Shown here: one piece after another, positions 1 to 6,886 of the stretch
How positions within the stretch are numbered: position 1 is the stretch's first letter
Layout: each line of letters opens with the position of its first letter
Assembly (NCBI GenBank): GCA_017414845.1
Contig: JAFQJY010000116.1
Span: 1-6,910 of the forward strand
Direction: 5' to 3'
DNA from: Alphaproteobacteria bacterium
GTDB taxonomy: Bacteria > Pseudomonadota > Alphaproteobacteria > RF32 > UBA3637
DNA length: 6,910 nucleotides
The notes under the pieces: model-generated
Database searches by the model: none
What the model saw: the letters and a program-made list of their open reading frames with translations, nothing else
What the model was told of the DNA's origin: nothing
Made by a program: the position numbers and the translations under genes

Positions 1-699
1 CTTAGAGGCAATACGCAGTGCTAAACATTTCTTTCCAAGTAACGCATTACCACCGTATCCGCTCCCGAAAGACATAATTTCTCTTGTTTCGGGGAAATGT
101 GCAATATAGGTATTTTCTGGATTACACGGCCAAGCAACATCTTTTTGACCTGCTTCCAACGGCGCCCCGACAGAATGCAGACATGGGACGAAAAAACCGT
201 CTTCCCCTAAAACATTCCAAACTGCTTTTCCCATACGTGTCATAATACGCATATTCGTCACAACATAAGGCGAATCCGTAATTTCAACCCCGATTTGAGC
301 AATATCAGAACCCAAAGGCCCCATAGAAAAAGGTATCACAGATAGCGTTCTGCCCTTCATACAGCCACGATAGAGTTTTTGAAGTTTTTTCTTCATTTTA
401 GAAGGTGCAATCCAGTTATTTGTCGGACCGGCATCAGCCTCTTTTTCAGAACAAATAAAAGTTCTGGATTCAACACGTGCCACATCTTTCGGATTGGAAC
501 GTGCCAAAAAACTGTTCGGTCTTTTTTTCGGATTAAGCCGAATAAAAGTTCCTTTTTCAACCAGTAAATTACATAACTGTGCATATTCCTCCTCGGAACC
601 GTCGCACCAATAAATCTCATCAGGGGTACAAAGCATCGCTACTTCATTGACCCAAGCGAGGACTTTCTTGTTTTTTGTCGGAATGTTATTTTTTTGCAT
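1..699 (-). CDS. pckG: Phosphoenolpyruvate carboxykinase (GTP), N-terminal 233 residues, truncated by window edge
   Basis: GTP-dependent PEP carboxykinase interconverts oxaloacetate + GTP with PEP + CO2 + GDP in the cytosol, linking the C4 acids of the TCA cycle to gluconeogenesis or, in fermenters, fixing CO2 onto PEP. The frame stays open to base 1, so the C-terminal part, with the P-loop and nucleotide site, is outside the window; vertebrate enzymes have about 620 residues. Seen: CDGSEEEY (residues 32-39), DVARVESRT (72-80) whose Arg75 matches the substrate-binding arginine (rat Arg87), [12 protein letters not shown] (170-181), [15 protein letters not shown] (190-204), and [15 protein letters not shown] (211-225) in which Tyr215, Lys223 and Lys224 match rat Tyr235, Lys243 and Lys244. 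These are hallmarks of the GTP family, not the unrelated-looking ATP-type PckA. The ATG at 697-699 is preceded by a strong purine-rich ribosome site. It is last in a run of minus-strand genes, 61 bases after the HD gene. Family assignment is firm; direction of flux is not knowable here. Confidence 0.96.
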   Translation of the reverse strand, partial: MQKNNIPTKNKKVLAWVNEVAMLCTPDEIYWCDGSEEEYAQLCNLLVEKGTFIRLNPKKRPNSFLARSNPKDVARVESRTFICSEKEADAGPTNNWIAPSKMKKKLQKLYRGCMKGRTLSVIPFSMGPLGSDIAQIGVEITDSPYVVTNMRIMTRMGKAVWNVLGEDGFFVPCLHSVGAPLEAGQKDVAWPCNPENTYIAHFPETREIMSFGSGYGGNALLGKKCLALRIASK

Positions 700-706
700 A
701 ATTTTT

Positions 707-717
707 CTCCCTTCCTT
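707..717 (-). promoter_or_regulatory. Shine-Dalgarno sequence of pckG
   Basis: Read on the minus strand this is AAGGAAGGGAG, ending 7 bases before the ATG at 697-699. It supports that ATG as the start of the carboxykinase, since no in-frame alternative start with a comparable site is visible. Confidence 0.75.
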
Positions 718-726
718 TATGTTTTT

Positions 727-755
727 AGAATAAGTCACATTCTCCTGATTTGCAA
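727..755 (-). promoter_or_regulatory. Candidate sigma-70-type promoter for pckG
   Basis: On the minus strand a -35-like TTGCAA (750-755) is followed after exactly 17 bases by a -10-like TATTCT (727-732). Transcription would begin near base 720, giving a short leader of about 20 bases that holds the ribosome site. The element sits wholly in the 61-base gap between the HD gene stop (761-763) and the pckG start. I see no terminator hairpin in this gap, so read-through from the upstream genes could add to expression. Four of six bases match consensus in each hexamer, which can occur by chance in AT-rich DNA; this is a prediction only. Confidence 0.4.
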
Positions 756-760
756 GTTTT

Positions 761-1747
761 TTATTCCACCGATTTTAACAGATATTTTTTTGTCTTTCCC
801 CTTTGTTTTAACTGCCTTGCATATTCAGGAAACAACTTTGAAACCTGTGTTTTTAAGCCATTCGTTGCAATCAACGGATCTATGGCTCGAACCTTACAAA
901 TAACAGGGATGTCCTTTCCCTGATGTAAAACTGCTTTTTCATTCAAAGCGTTTAAATAAACAGCAATTTCTTTATCTCCGGTCTTTTTGACTTTTTTGAT
1001 AATTTCTTTATCCGAAAACGTATAAAAATCTTCTTCTTTCAGATACCCTTTACTCAACACTTTTTTAAACATCCGTCCACCGTATCCGAACATAACGGCA
1101 GAAACAAATGATGACCAAAAATGTTCATCCGTCCAATTAAACAATTTTGCAAAAAACAACGCCACTTCCGGATTATCAAACGCAAACATTCCGTCTGCAA
1201 CGATCAAATGTTCCAAAAAATACGCCCATCTTTTTTGAGCGATTTTATAAGAGTACATCTGTGGAAAAGTTCTTAAAAAATAATCTATTCTGTCAGCACA
1301 CAACGCCGGCAACGGTTGTTCCAATAACGGATATTTTTTCTCATCCGTAATTTCATCTAATGAAAAGCCATAATTTTCTAAAATCGTTTTAATTTCGGAA
1401 TTTTCTAAAAAATTTATATGAACTCTATCCTGATGCCCCTGTTCGGCCGTATCCGTTTCACTTTGACTGACAATATAGTCTATCGTATGCGAAAAAGCAC
1501 TGTGAGAAACATCATGAAGAAGTCCGGCAATTTGCTCTTTCAAAGGCGCACCATATCGCCTGAGCAACAGAAAAACCCCGACAGAATGTTCATACCTGCT
1601 CGGCGATTTTCTGACACTTTCCTCAGCCGGATACCAACCGCCGTTGTTGATTCCTTTTAAACGTTTTAAAACAGGTGATTTCAAAAGCGCCAACAAAACA
1701 GGCTCGTCAATTTTAAAAGAGCCGTAAATTTTATCCTTTATGCGCAC
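761..1747 (-). CDS. HD-superfamily phosphohydrolase
   Basis: A 328-residue cytosolic protein with an N-terminal HD domain, a metal-dependent phosphohydrolase fold that acts on nucleotides or other phosphate esters. The H...HD...D metal set is present: His54 in SRYEHSVGV, His78-Asp79 in [13 protein letters not shown] (76-88), and Asp152 in [11 protein letters not shown] (150-160). An additional His/Glu/Gln-rich stretch, [10 protein letters not shown] (101-110), lies between the motifs. The start region ([13 protein letters not shown]) resembles the usual opening of HD proteins related to COG1078. The loop after HD reads VSHSAFSH where many relatives have IGHGPFSH, so this is a distinct subgroup and the dNTPase activity of better-known members should not be transferred. 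The C-terminal half (about 165-328) is mostly helical-looking and I do not recognise a second domain. The start is GTG, supported by GGAG five bases upstream. It lies 20 bases after the acylphosphatase stop and is probably co-transcribed with it. Substrate unknown. Confidence 0.88.
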   Translation of the reverse strand: MRIKDKIYGSFKIDEPVLLALLKSPVLKRLKGINNGGWYPAEESVRKSPSRYEHSVGVFLLLRRYGAPLKEQIAGLLHDVSHSAFSHTIDYIVSQSETDTAEQGHQDRVHINFLENSEIKTILENYGFSLDEITDEKKYPLLEQPLPALCADRIDYFLRTFPQMYSYKIAQKRWAYFLEHLIVADGMFAFDNPEVALFFAKLFNWTDEHFWSSFVSAVMFGYGGRMFKKVLSKGYLKEEDFYTFSDKEIIKKVKKTGDKEIAVYLNALNEKAVLHQGKDIPVICKVRAIDPLIATNGLKTQVSKLFPEYARQLKQRGKTKKYLLKSVE

Positions 1748-1752
1748 TTTTT

Positions 1753-1756
1753 CTCC
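1753..1756 (-). promoter_or_regulatory. Shine-Dalgarno sequence supporting the GTG start of the HD gene
   Basis: GGAG on the minus strand, five bases before the GTG at 1745-1747, inside the 20-base gap after acylphosphatase. No ATG lies in frame between this site and the conserved N-terminal residues of the HD protein, so GTG is the most likely initiation codon. Confidence 0.65.
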
Positions 1757-1767
1757 GTTTCTTCTCT

Positions 1768-2070
1768 TTAAGCGTCTGCTAAGACTAAAAAACTTCCCTC
1801 TTCCATCTCGGGTAAATCCTCATCAATTTCCGTATGGACAATTTCAGAAACGACAGACATAAAACAGCCTTTAGCACATTCCTGTAAAAAAACGACTAAA
1901 TCAGATGTCCTTCCACGAACTCGCACTTCTACGCTACCGTCAGAAACATTCCGTATCCACCCACAGAGCCCGTAAAGAGGAGCTTTTTCAGAAACAAAAT
2001 GCCGAAAGCCGACTCCTTGCACTCGCCCTTTGATAAAAAAGTGAAGTTCTTCAACCTGACGAATAACCAT
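1768..2070 (-). CDS. acyP: Acylphosphatase
   Basis: Small cytosolic enzyme (100 residues; family members are usually 90-100) that hydrolyses the carboxyl-phosphate bond of acyl phosphates such as acetyl phosphate, carbamoyl phosphate and 1,3-bisphosphoglycerate. Both signature segments are intact: GRVQGVGFRHF (15-25) carrying the phosphate-binding Arg23, and GWIRNVSDGSVEV (37-49) carrying the catalytic Asn41. These residue numbers happen to match those of the vertebrate muscle-type enzyme. The C-terminus runs about ten residues past the core fold in an acidic stretch (EIDEDLPEMEEGSF). The ATG at 2068-2070 has an AGGA six bases upstream that lies inside the last codons of the AsmA-family gene, and the two genes are only two bases apart, so they are very likely translated from one message. 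The physiological substrate in bacteria is generally uncertain, and the neighbours do not reveal it. Confidence 0.95.
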   Translation of the reverse strand: MVIRQVEELHFFIKGRVQGVGFRHFVSEKAPLYGLCGWIRNVSDGSVEVRVRGRTSDLVVFLQECAKGCFMSVVSEIVHTEIDEDLPEMEEGSFLVLADA

Positions 2071-2072
2071 TT

Positions 2073-4220
2073 TTATTCCTGTCCTTGCTCCTTTTTGTCC
2101 TCAGCACTGCCGTTAGCAGGCATAATTCCCATACTTTGTGTCCGAGAACGAGGCGTATCTTTAATATCCGGAATGATGTCTTCCTCTTGAACGGGTTCTT
2201 CCTCTACACGTCCTAAGAAAACACCTACTGACGGTACTTTAATTTTCCGAGAAAGTTTATCATACGGATCTTCTATTGTCGTTTCACGATTCTGTTTAGA
2301 ATATCTGAACATATCCCAATCGGATAAGGCACCCGTCATTAAAACATAATTTCTGAAATGCTCTGTTTTCTTCCATGAGAACGGGTATAAATTGAGCGAA
2401 AATGTATCATCTTTTAAGTTGATTTCGCCCTCTAAACTGGCATCAAAACAGTTCGTGGAAAAAGCGAAACTGTTTTCCATCTTAACCAACCCGTCTTTAA
2501 TTCTCATATTTGCAAATCCGTTTTTGATAATCATATCACTGCATCCTAACCGAACGGGACGACCGGATAAATCATCAAACGGAACAACATTTAATCCGTT
2601 TAAAATAGACGCCATACCCAGCACGACAATTTCGTCTGAAAAGGTCATGACATTTTTTCCTGTAAAAGACGGTATCCAATCCTGTAATGCCAAGCCGGAA
2701 AATTTACCTTTTAATTCATTATTGATGATTCCGTTCTTAAATAAATCGTGGAACATCTGAACTTCATCAACGGATAACTTTTCTCCCAGCAAATGAGCAC
2801 TTCCGTTTAATCTCTTACCGGAGGCATGAACTTCTGCCTTACCGACGACGGCACCGTTTGCAATACGAGTTCCTTCCAAGACGTCTATATCCAACTGACC
2901 GTCTTTGAGTATAAGATGTGTATAAATCTGTGGAAACGTCTTTAAATATCCCTTAGCATCAAAATTTTCCACAAGCACATAAACATCAGCGTCTGTTTTA
3001 TCCAACAGAGACACATCAAACTGTTTAGAAGATAAACTGTTTCTCGTCACATCGGCAATAACATCTTTAAGGCTGAAATATCTGGACTTAATCTGTCCGG
3101 TTACAAACCTTTTTTCGCCACCCAATGTTGTACTCAAAGTTCCCTCTACATCGCTTTCGTTTGCCGTGCCGCTGAATTGAACAATCATTCTGTCTTGTCC
3201 CAATTGGAAGGTATTATTCAGAATAAACGGTTTTAAACCGTATGTTTCCATAAAATTCTCATTTACGCCTTCAATTTTAACACGTCCACCCCACATCTTT
3301 TTAGCATAGTCATGTACGACATTTGTGAAAGAAGCATAGGCTCTTTTTTCTGCAACGGAAAAAGCCCCTTCCGATAAACTTTTATCAAGACCCACTTTAA
3401 CGGCAGCCTGAAAATCAAAATCAACTTCCGGCGCTTTCGGGAAAGCATAGAAATGATTCAGACTCTTATTTAAATTTTCGCCGACAATATGGATATTCAG
3501 TGTTTTCTCTTTTGCATTAGACAAATCAGGAATCAAACAAGACACAGTCGTCTGCATTCCGTAAGCCACCACATCCATAACAAATTCAAGTTTTCCGGCA
3601 CCGGACAACGCCTCTTGCAAGTTCATAAAAGAACCTTTTAACACCCCTTTTTCACCGTTATAAACAAAATTACCCTCTAAATTGACCAGTTGTTCCATTG
3701 TCAACCGAGAAAAATCAAGTTTCCGTTCCGTATTCTTCTGTGCATCTTTATAGGTAACGGCCAACGAGTTTGCTCTGAAATGATTGAGAGAAAAGCGATG
3801 ACTTTCATCAACGCCACCCTTTCTGTCTTTTTCTTCAAACAGGAACATCCAATTATCTTGTCCGGCCTTATCTCTGACCAGGTTTAATTCTACACCGGTC
3901 AACTGCATATCATCAACAACATAAACATTTTTGATATATGCCAAAATATCAAATCTGAACATCACTTCTTTTGCCGTCAACAGATTTTTATCATCGTTTA
4001 AGGAATCTTCAATCGTCACATCCTGCAAAATCAAAGTCGGTGTTAAAGATTTTTCCATAAACATATCACCACCGACCTTAACAGGCTGACCGATAATCTC
4101 TGACAGTTTTTTCTCTACATCAGCGTGATAAGCATTGATATCAAAAGTCAACAAATAGGCTCCGATACCACCAACAACGAGTACAATAAAAATCAAAAGA
4201 CACAAAATAAACTTTTTCAT
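2073..4220 (-). CDS. AsmA family protein, membrane-anchored, periplasmic
   Basis: A 715-residue protein of the AsmA superfamily. Members are anchored in the inner membrane and extend into the periplasm; relatives such as TamB, YhdP and AsmA are linked to outer-membrane assembly or to phospholipid movement between the membranes. Seen: a KK-then-hydrophobic N-terminus with one membrane segment at about residues 4-25, then the typical opening DINAYHADVEKKL...IIGQPVKVGGD (about 27-52), a long beta-rich middle, and a C-terminal AsmA-like unit around 560-665 that includes NGFANMRIKDGLVKMENSF and a SLEGEINL strand. The last 50 or so residues are charged and probably disordered (RVEEEPVQEEDI, then DKKEQGQE at the end). 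The start at 4218-4220 has a perfect AAAGGAG (4227-4233) six bases upstream. It follows the pseudouridine synthase by 32 bases and abuts acylphosphatase. The family is confident from architecture; which AsmA paralogue it matches is not clear, so I give no symbol. Confidence 0.87.
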   Translation of the reverse strand: MKKFILCLLIFIVLVVGGIGAYLLTFDINAYHADVEKKLSEIIGQPVKVGGDMFMEKSLTPTLILQDVTIEDSLNDDKNLLTAKEVMFRFDILAYIKNVYVVDDMQLTGVELNLVRDKAGQDNWMFLFEEKDRKGGVDESHRFSLNHFRANSLAVTYKDAQKNTERKLDFSRLTMEQLVNLEGNFVYNGEKGVLKGSFMNLQEALSGAGKLEFVMDVVAYGMQTTVSCLIPDLSNAKEKTLNIHIVGENLNKSLNHFYAFPKAPEVDFDFQAAVKVGLDKSLSEGAFSVAEKRAYASFTNVVHDYAKKMWGGRVKIEGVNENFMETYGLKPFILNNTFQLGQDRMIVQFSGTANESDVEGTLSTTLGGEKRFVTGQIKSRYFSLKDVIADVTRNSLSSKQFDVSLLDKTDADVYVLVENFDAKGYLKTFPQIYTHLILKDGQLDIDVLEGTRIANGAVVGKAEVHASGKRLNGSAHLLGEKLSVDEVQMFHDLFKNGIINNELKGKFSGLALQDWIPSFTGKNVMTFSDEIVVLGMASILNGLNVVPFDDLSGRPVRLGCSDMIIKNGFANMRIKDGLVKMENSFAFSTNCFDASLEGEINLKDDTFSLNLYPFSWKKTEHFRNYVLMTGALSDWDMFRYSKQNRETTIEDPYDKLSRKIKVPSVGVFLGRVEEEPVQEEDIIPDIKDTPRSRTQSMGIMPANGSAEDKKEQGQE

Positions 4221-4226
4221 CGGTTT

Positions 4227-4233
4227 CTCCTTT
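4227..4233 (-). promoter_or_regulatory. Shine-Dalgarno sequence of the AsmA-family gene
   Basis: A near-ideal AAAGGAG on the minus strand, six bases before the ATG at 4218-4220. It fixes the start just ahead of the membrane anchor and suggests efficient independent initiation inside the operon. Confidence 0.75.
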
Positions 4234-4252
4234 AATTTAACCTTTTTCTTCT

Positions 4253-5200
4253 TTATGTTTTAGCACGAAATCCAAAAAAATCAAAACTATTTTTTAATTT
4301 GTTTTGAATTGGTGCAAAAATTTTCAAAAAACCTCCCTTCGGATGAGGTATTTTTAAGTAAACGGCATGCAAATACATTCTTTTCGGTAAATCTAAGCGT
4401 TTTAGAACGGATAAAGTTTCCCTGCCATACTTTTCATCTCCGAGAATCGGACATCCTAAATACGCAGAGTGAACTCTGAGTTGATGTGTTCTTCCTGTTT
4501 GAGGAGAAAACTCTACCCACGAGACACCTTTTTCCGATTGCAAAACCTGATAATCACTTATGGCTTCTTTTCCGTTTTCATCCACACATACCTGCTCTGA
4601 GCCGTTTTTTCCGCTTTTTTTCAACAACGGTGCTTCTATGGTTCCTTTGTTATTTTCCGGTTTTCCGACAACCAATGCCCAGTATTTTTTATAGGCTTCT
4701 TTTGTCCGAAAAGCCTCTGTTAAAAAAGCCGTTGCCTGTGGTGTTCTCCCCAGAATCAAGACACCGCTTGTTTCCTTATCCAACCGATGAACCAAATGAG
4801 GACGTTCCTTGCCATATTTTAAGCCGTCCAGCAAACCGTCAACATGCCTTATCGTACCGCTACCGCCTTGAACGGCGAGTCCCTCCGGCTTATTTAACAC
4901 AATCACCTCTTCGTCCTTATAAATAACAAGCGATTGAATATAGGCAATATCCTTTTCAGAAAGTCCCGTTTCTTTTTTCTCCGTTTCATTTTCGGGCATC
5001 GGTGGTACCCGAACTTCATCACCGATAGATAACCGAGCATTTGCCTCTGTTCTCATTCCGTTTAAGCGTATCTGTTTTGTGCGAAGTGCTTTTTGCAGAC
5101 GTCCTTGTGTCAAATTCGGATAAAGTCGTTTTAAAAACCTGTCTAATCGACACGGTGTATCTTTTTCTTCAACCCGAATAATCTTTACGCCTTCTGACAT
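4253..5200 (-). CDS. rluC: RluC/RluD-family 23S rRNA pseudouridine synthase
   Basis: Converts specific uridines of 23S rRNA to pseudouridine in the cytosol. The order is typical: an S4 RNA-binding domain at about residues 17-65 (RLDRFLKRLYPNLTQGRLQKA, then RLNG and GDEV), a linker, and the catalytic domain from about 92. Catalytic motif HLVHRLDKETSGVLIL (135-150) contains the nucleophilic Asp141; KPEGLAVQGG (104-113) and PQTGRTHQLRVH (about 233-244) are the other conserved blocks, the latter with the family arginine/threonine set. The 315-residue length equals that of E. coli RluC (about 319). The DKETSG form is closer to RluC (positions 955/2504/2580) than to RluD (usually DKDTTG), but separating the two by eye is uncertain, so the symbol is tentative. 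Its start overlaps the end of rarA by 16 bases, with GGGAG (5206-5210) five bases upstream of the ATG, which indicates translational coupling. Confidence 0.92.
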   Translation of the reverse strand: MSEGVKIIRVEEKDTPCRLDRFLKRLYPNLTQGRLQKALRTKQIRLNGMRTEANARLSIGDEVRVPPMPENETEKKETGLSEKDIAYIQSLVIYKDEEVIVLNKPEGLAVQGGSGTIRHVDGLLDGLKYGKERPHLVHRLDKETSGVLILGRTPQATAFLTEAFRTKEAYKKYWALVVGKPENNKGTIEAPLLKKSGKNGSEQVCVDENGKEAISDYQVLQSEKGVSWVEFSPQTGRTHQLRVHSAYLGCPILGDEKYGRETLSVLKRLDLPKRMYLHAVYLKIPHPKGGFLKIFAPIQNKLKNSFDFFGFRAKT

Positions 5201-6483
5201 TTTTTCTCCCGTAGTGCATCAAAATAGGCAAGTCTTTTGATGATTTCCCGTTCAAACCCTCTTTCAACAGGCTTATAAAAAGTACACCTGCTCATTTTTT
5301 CAGGAAAATAATTTTGTCCGGAAAAACCGTCTTCCGTATCCGGGTCATATTGATATCCCTCTCCATAACCCAATTGTTCCATCAATTTTGTCGGAGCATT
5401 TAATATGTGTGCCGGAGGTACCAGCGACCCTGTTTCTTTGGCTGTTTTCATAGCCTTGTTCCAACCTCTGTAAACTCCAACGGATTTAGGAGCAGTTGCT
5501 AAATAAACGACTAACTGCCCAAGAGCCAAATCACCTTCGGGAGACCCCAAACGTTCATAAGTGTTCCAACAGGCAATTGCCTGTGTAACGGCATTCGGAT
5601 CGGCAAGCCCGACATCTTCCACGGCAAAACGTGTCAATCGGCGCAGGATATAACGAACATCCTCACCACCTGCGACCATTCGGGCAGCCCAGTAAAGAGC
5701 GGCCTGAGGATCCGACCCTCTGAGCGATTTATGAAGGGCACTTATCAAATTATAATGACCTTCACCCTCTTTATCATAAAGAGGCAATCTTTTTTGAACA
5801 ATCGTTGCCACCTGTTCTTTTGAAAGAATTGTTTCATCGGTTGTATATTGATGAATAGCCTCTATTAAATTGATGAAATAACGCCCGTCACCATCAGCCA
5901 GACTCATTAAATAGGCTCGCCCTTCTTCATCAAGCGGTAATTTTCGCTCTAATGCTTCCTCTGCACGCTCATAAATTTTTTCAAGTGATTCAACACCCAA
6001 AGGTTTTAAAACAAAAACCTTACATCTTGAAAGTAAAGCGCCATTCAATTCAAACGAGAGATTCTCTGTTGTTGCTCCGACCAATATAACGGTACCGTCC
6101 TCTACAAAAGGCAGAAAACTATCCTGTTGTGATTTATTAAAACGATGAATTTCATCTACAAACAACACGGTTCTTTGCCCCATGGAAAGACGATTTTGAG
6201 CCTCTGAAAAAACCTTTCTTAAATCAGATACACCCGAAAAAACAGCCGAAATCGGCTCAAAATAAAAATGAGACAAACTTGCAAATAATTTGGCAATCGT
6301 TGTTTTTCCCGTCCCCGGAGGACCCCATAAAATAAAAGAAGACACTTTTCCGGTTGAAAGCATACGTCCGATAGGTGCCTGTTCTTCCAACAAATGCCCT
6401 TGCCCGACGACCTGTTCCAAAGAAGTCGGTCGTAAAATATCTGCTAACGGACGGGCAACTTTTTTTTCAAACAAAGTAGACAT
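5185..6483 (-). CDS. rarA: Replication-associated recombination protein A (AAA+ ATPase RarA/MgsA)
   Basis: RarA is a clamp-loader-like AAA+ ATPase that associates with SSB and acts at stalled or gapped replication forks; its eukaryotic relatives are Mgs1 and WRNIP1. The 432-residue length is close to E. coli RarA (447). Seen: N-terminal PLADILRPTSLEQVVGQGHLL (12-32), Walker A GPPGTGKT (54-61), Walker B LFVDEIHRFNKSQQD (107-121), sensor-1 GATTEN (136-141), and LLSRCKVF (150-157) whose Arg153 is the expected arginine finger. The C-terminal part carries the tetramerisation-domain blocks typical of the family, such as KSLRGSDPQAALYW and YLATAPKSVGVY, and ends with an NYFPE-containing segment. The ATG at 6481-6483 has AAGGAAG just upstream (6488-6494). 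It is the first gene of the minus-strand run and is divergent from the RNHCP gene. Family assignment is essentially certain. Confidence 0.97.
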   Translation of the reverse strand: MSTLFEKKVARPLADILRPTSLEQVVGQGHLLEEQAPIGRMLSTGKVSSFILWGPPGTGKTTIAKLFASLSHFYFEPISAVFSGVSDLRKVFSEAQNRLSMGQRTVLFVDEIHRFNKSQQDSFLPFVEDGTVILVGATTENLSFELNGALLSRCKVFVLKPLGVESLEKIYERAEEALERKLPLDEEGRAYLMSLADGDGRYFINLIEAIHQYTTDETILSKEQVATIVQKRLPLYDKEGEGHYNLISALHKSLRGSDPQAALYWAARMVAGGEDVRYILRRLTRFAVEDVGLADPNAVTQAIACWNTYERLGSPEGDLALGQLVVYLATAPKSVGVYRGWNKAMKTAKETGSLVPPAHILNAPTKLMEQLGYGEGYQYDPDTEDGFSGQNYFPEKMSRCTFYKPVERGFEREIIKRLAYFDALREKKCQKA

Positions 6484-6550
6484 TTCTCTTCCTTTTTCGT
6501 TCAGAATATCCTATAATAAATAAAGAAACAGTAAACAAAAAGGAGTTTTA
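6484..6550. promoter_or_regulatory. Divergent intergenic promoter region, rarA / RNHCP gene
   Basis: This 67-base AT-rich gap separates the two divergent starts and must carry the promoters of both unless they are internal. On the plus strand a perfect TATAAT occurs at 6512-6517, about 33 bases before the ATG at 6551; the matching -35 position (around 6489-6494, TTCCTT) is poor and overlaps the rarA ribosome site. On the minus strand the best pair I can find is TTGTTT followed after 17 bases by TATAGG, which is weak, so the rarA promoter is unresolved. I see no clear operator palindrome. Confidence 0.5.
6541..6545 (+). promoter_or_regulatory. Shine-Dalgarno sequence of the RNHCP-family gene
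   Basis: AGGAG, extended upstream by a run of A, lies five bases before the ATG at 6551-6553. It supports this start, which also leaves the usual short leader before the first zinc-binding cysteine pair. Confidence 0.75.
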
Positions 6551-6886
6551 ATGCCAAAATTATTCACAAAAAAAACAGAAGATTTCATCTGTGAAGTCTG
6601 TGGAACAACCGTTCACGGTGACGGCTATACGAATCATTGTCCTGTTTGTTTAACCAGTAAACATGTAGATAATCAACCCGGCGACCGCTTAGCGACCTGC
6701 CACGGGATGATGCACGCAACGACACTTGAAGTCAAGGGCGACAGTTATATTCTGACACACGTTTGCGAAAAATGTAATCATACACGTAAGAACAAATCTG
6801 CACCGAAAGACAGTTTCAAAGCATTACTTGCCCTGTCCGAAGGCAAACTTACCGAACACATTAAAATTTTAAAGAAGAAATTTTAA
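6551..6886 (+). CDS. RNHCP domain-containing putative zinc-binding protein
   Basis: A 111-residue cytosolic protein that matches the RNHCP domain family, named after its central motif and of unknown function. Seen: FICEVCG (12-18, Cys14/Cys17), NHCPVCLTSKHVDNQPGDR (28-46, Cys30/Cys33, His29), ATCHGMMH (48-55, Cys50) and HVCEKCNHTRKNK (70-82, Cys72/Cys75). Three CxxC pairs plus extra Cys/His residues are likely to bind one or more zinc ions as zinc ribbons. The residue before NHCP is Thr where the family name has Arg, and the usual M-x-P after the fourth cysteine region is absent, so this is a divergent member. The C-terminal 25 residues are lysine-rich and helical-looking. It has a good ribosome site, stands alone on the plus strand, and shares its upstream region with rarA. 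A nucleic-acid or ribosome-related role is plausible from the zinc ribbons and basic tail but is only inference. Confidence 0.9.
   Translation: MPKLFTKKTEDFICEVCGTTVHGDGYTNHCPVCLTSKHVDNQPGDRLATCHGMMHATTLEVKGDSYILTHVCEKCNHTRKNKSAPKDSFKALLALSEGKLTEHIKILKKKF

Larger units (their letters stand above)
761..6483 (-). other. Predicted five-gene transcription unit rarA - rluC - asmA-like - acyP - HD
   Basis: All five genes run in one direction with a 16-base overlap, then gaps of 32, 2 and 20 bases, and no hairpin followed by a T-run is visible in any gap. This supports one message starting upstream of rarA. The products (fork repair, rRNA modification, envelope, acyl-phosphate hydrolysis, HD hydrolase) share no obvious pathway, so the grouping looks like a housekeeping operon and not a dedicated system. 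pckG may be reached by read-through. Confidence 0.6.

Noticed and set aside
393..620. Minus-strand 75-codon frame within the pckG region
   Set aside because: It overlaps the true carboxykinase frame, which carries all family motifs; this alternative frame has none.
694..903. Plus-strand 69-codon hydrophobic frame spanning the pckG/HD gap
   Set aside because: Phe/Leu-rich translation arises from the complement of A-rich coding DNA and overlaps the HD gene 3' end; no ribosome site or motif.
2392..2760. Plus-strand open frame of 122 codons opposite the AsmA-family gene
   Set aside because: Antisense to a convincing gene, no recognisable domain and no clear ribosome site; shadow frame.
4486..4926. 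Plus-strand open frame of 146 codons opposite the pseudouridine synthase
   Set aside because: It lies entirely antisense to a well-supported rluC-type gene, its translation has no recognisable motif and is dominated by Phe, Leu, Pro and Arg as expected for a complementary-strand shadow.
6861..6886. Perfect 9-base inverted repeat (TTAAAATTT / AAATTTTAA, 8-base loop) at the end of the RNHCP gene, considered as a terminator
   Set aside because: The stem is entirely A-T, encodes the lysine-rich C-terminus and stop, and is not followed by a T-run, so it is more likely a by-product of AT-rich codons than a terminator.
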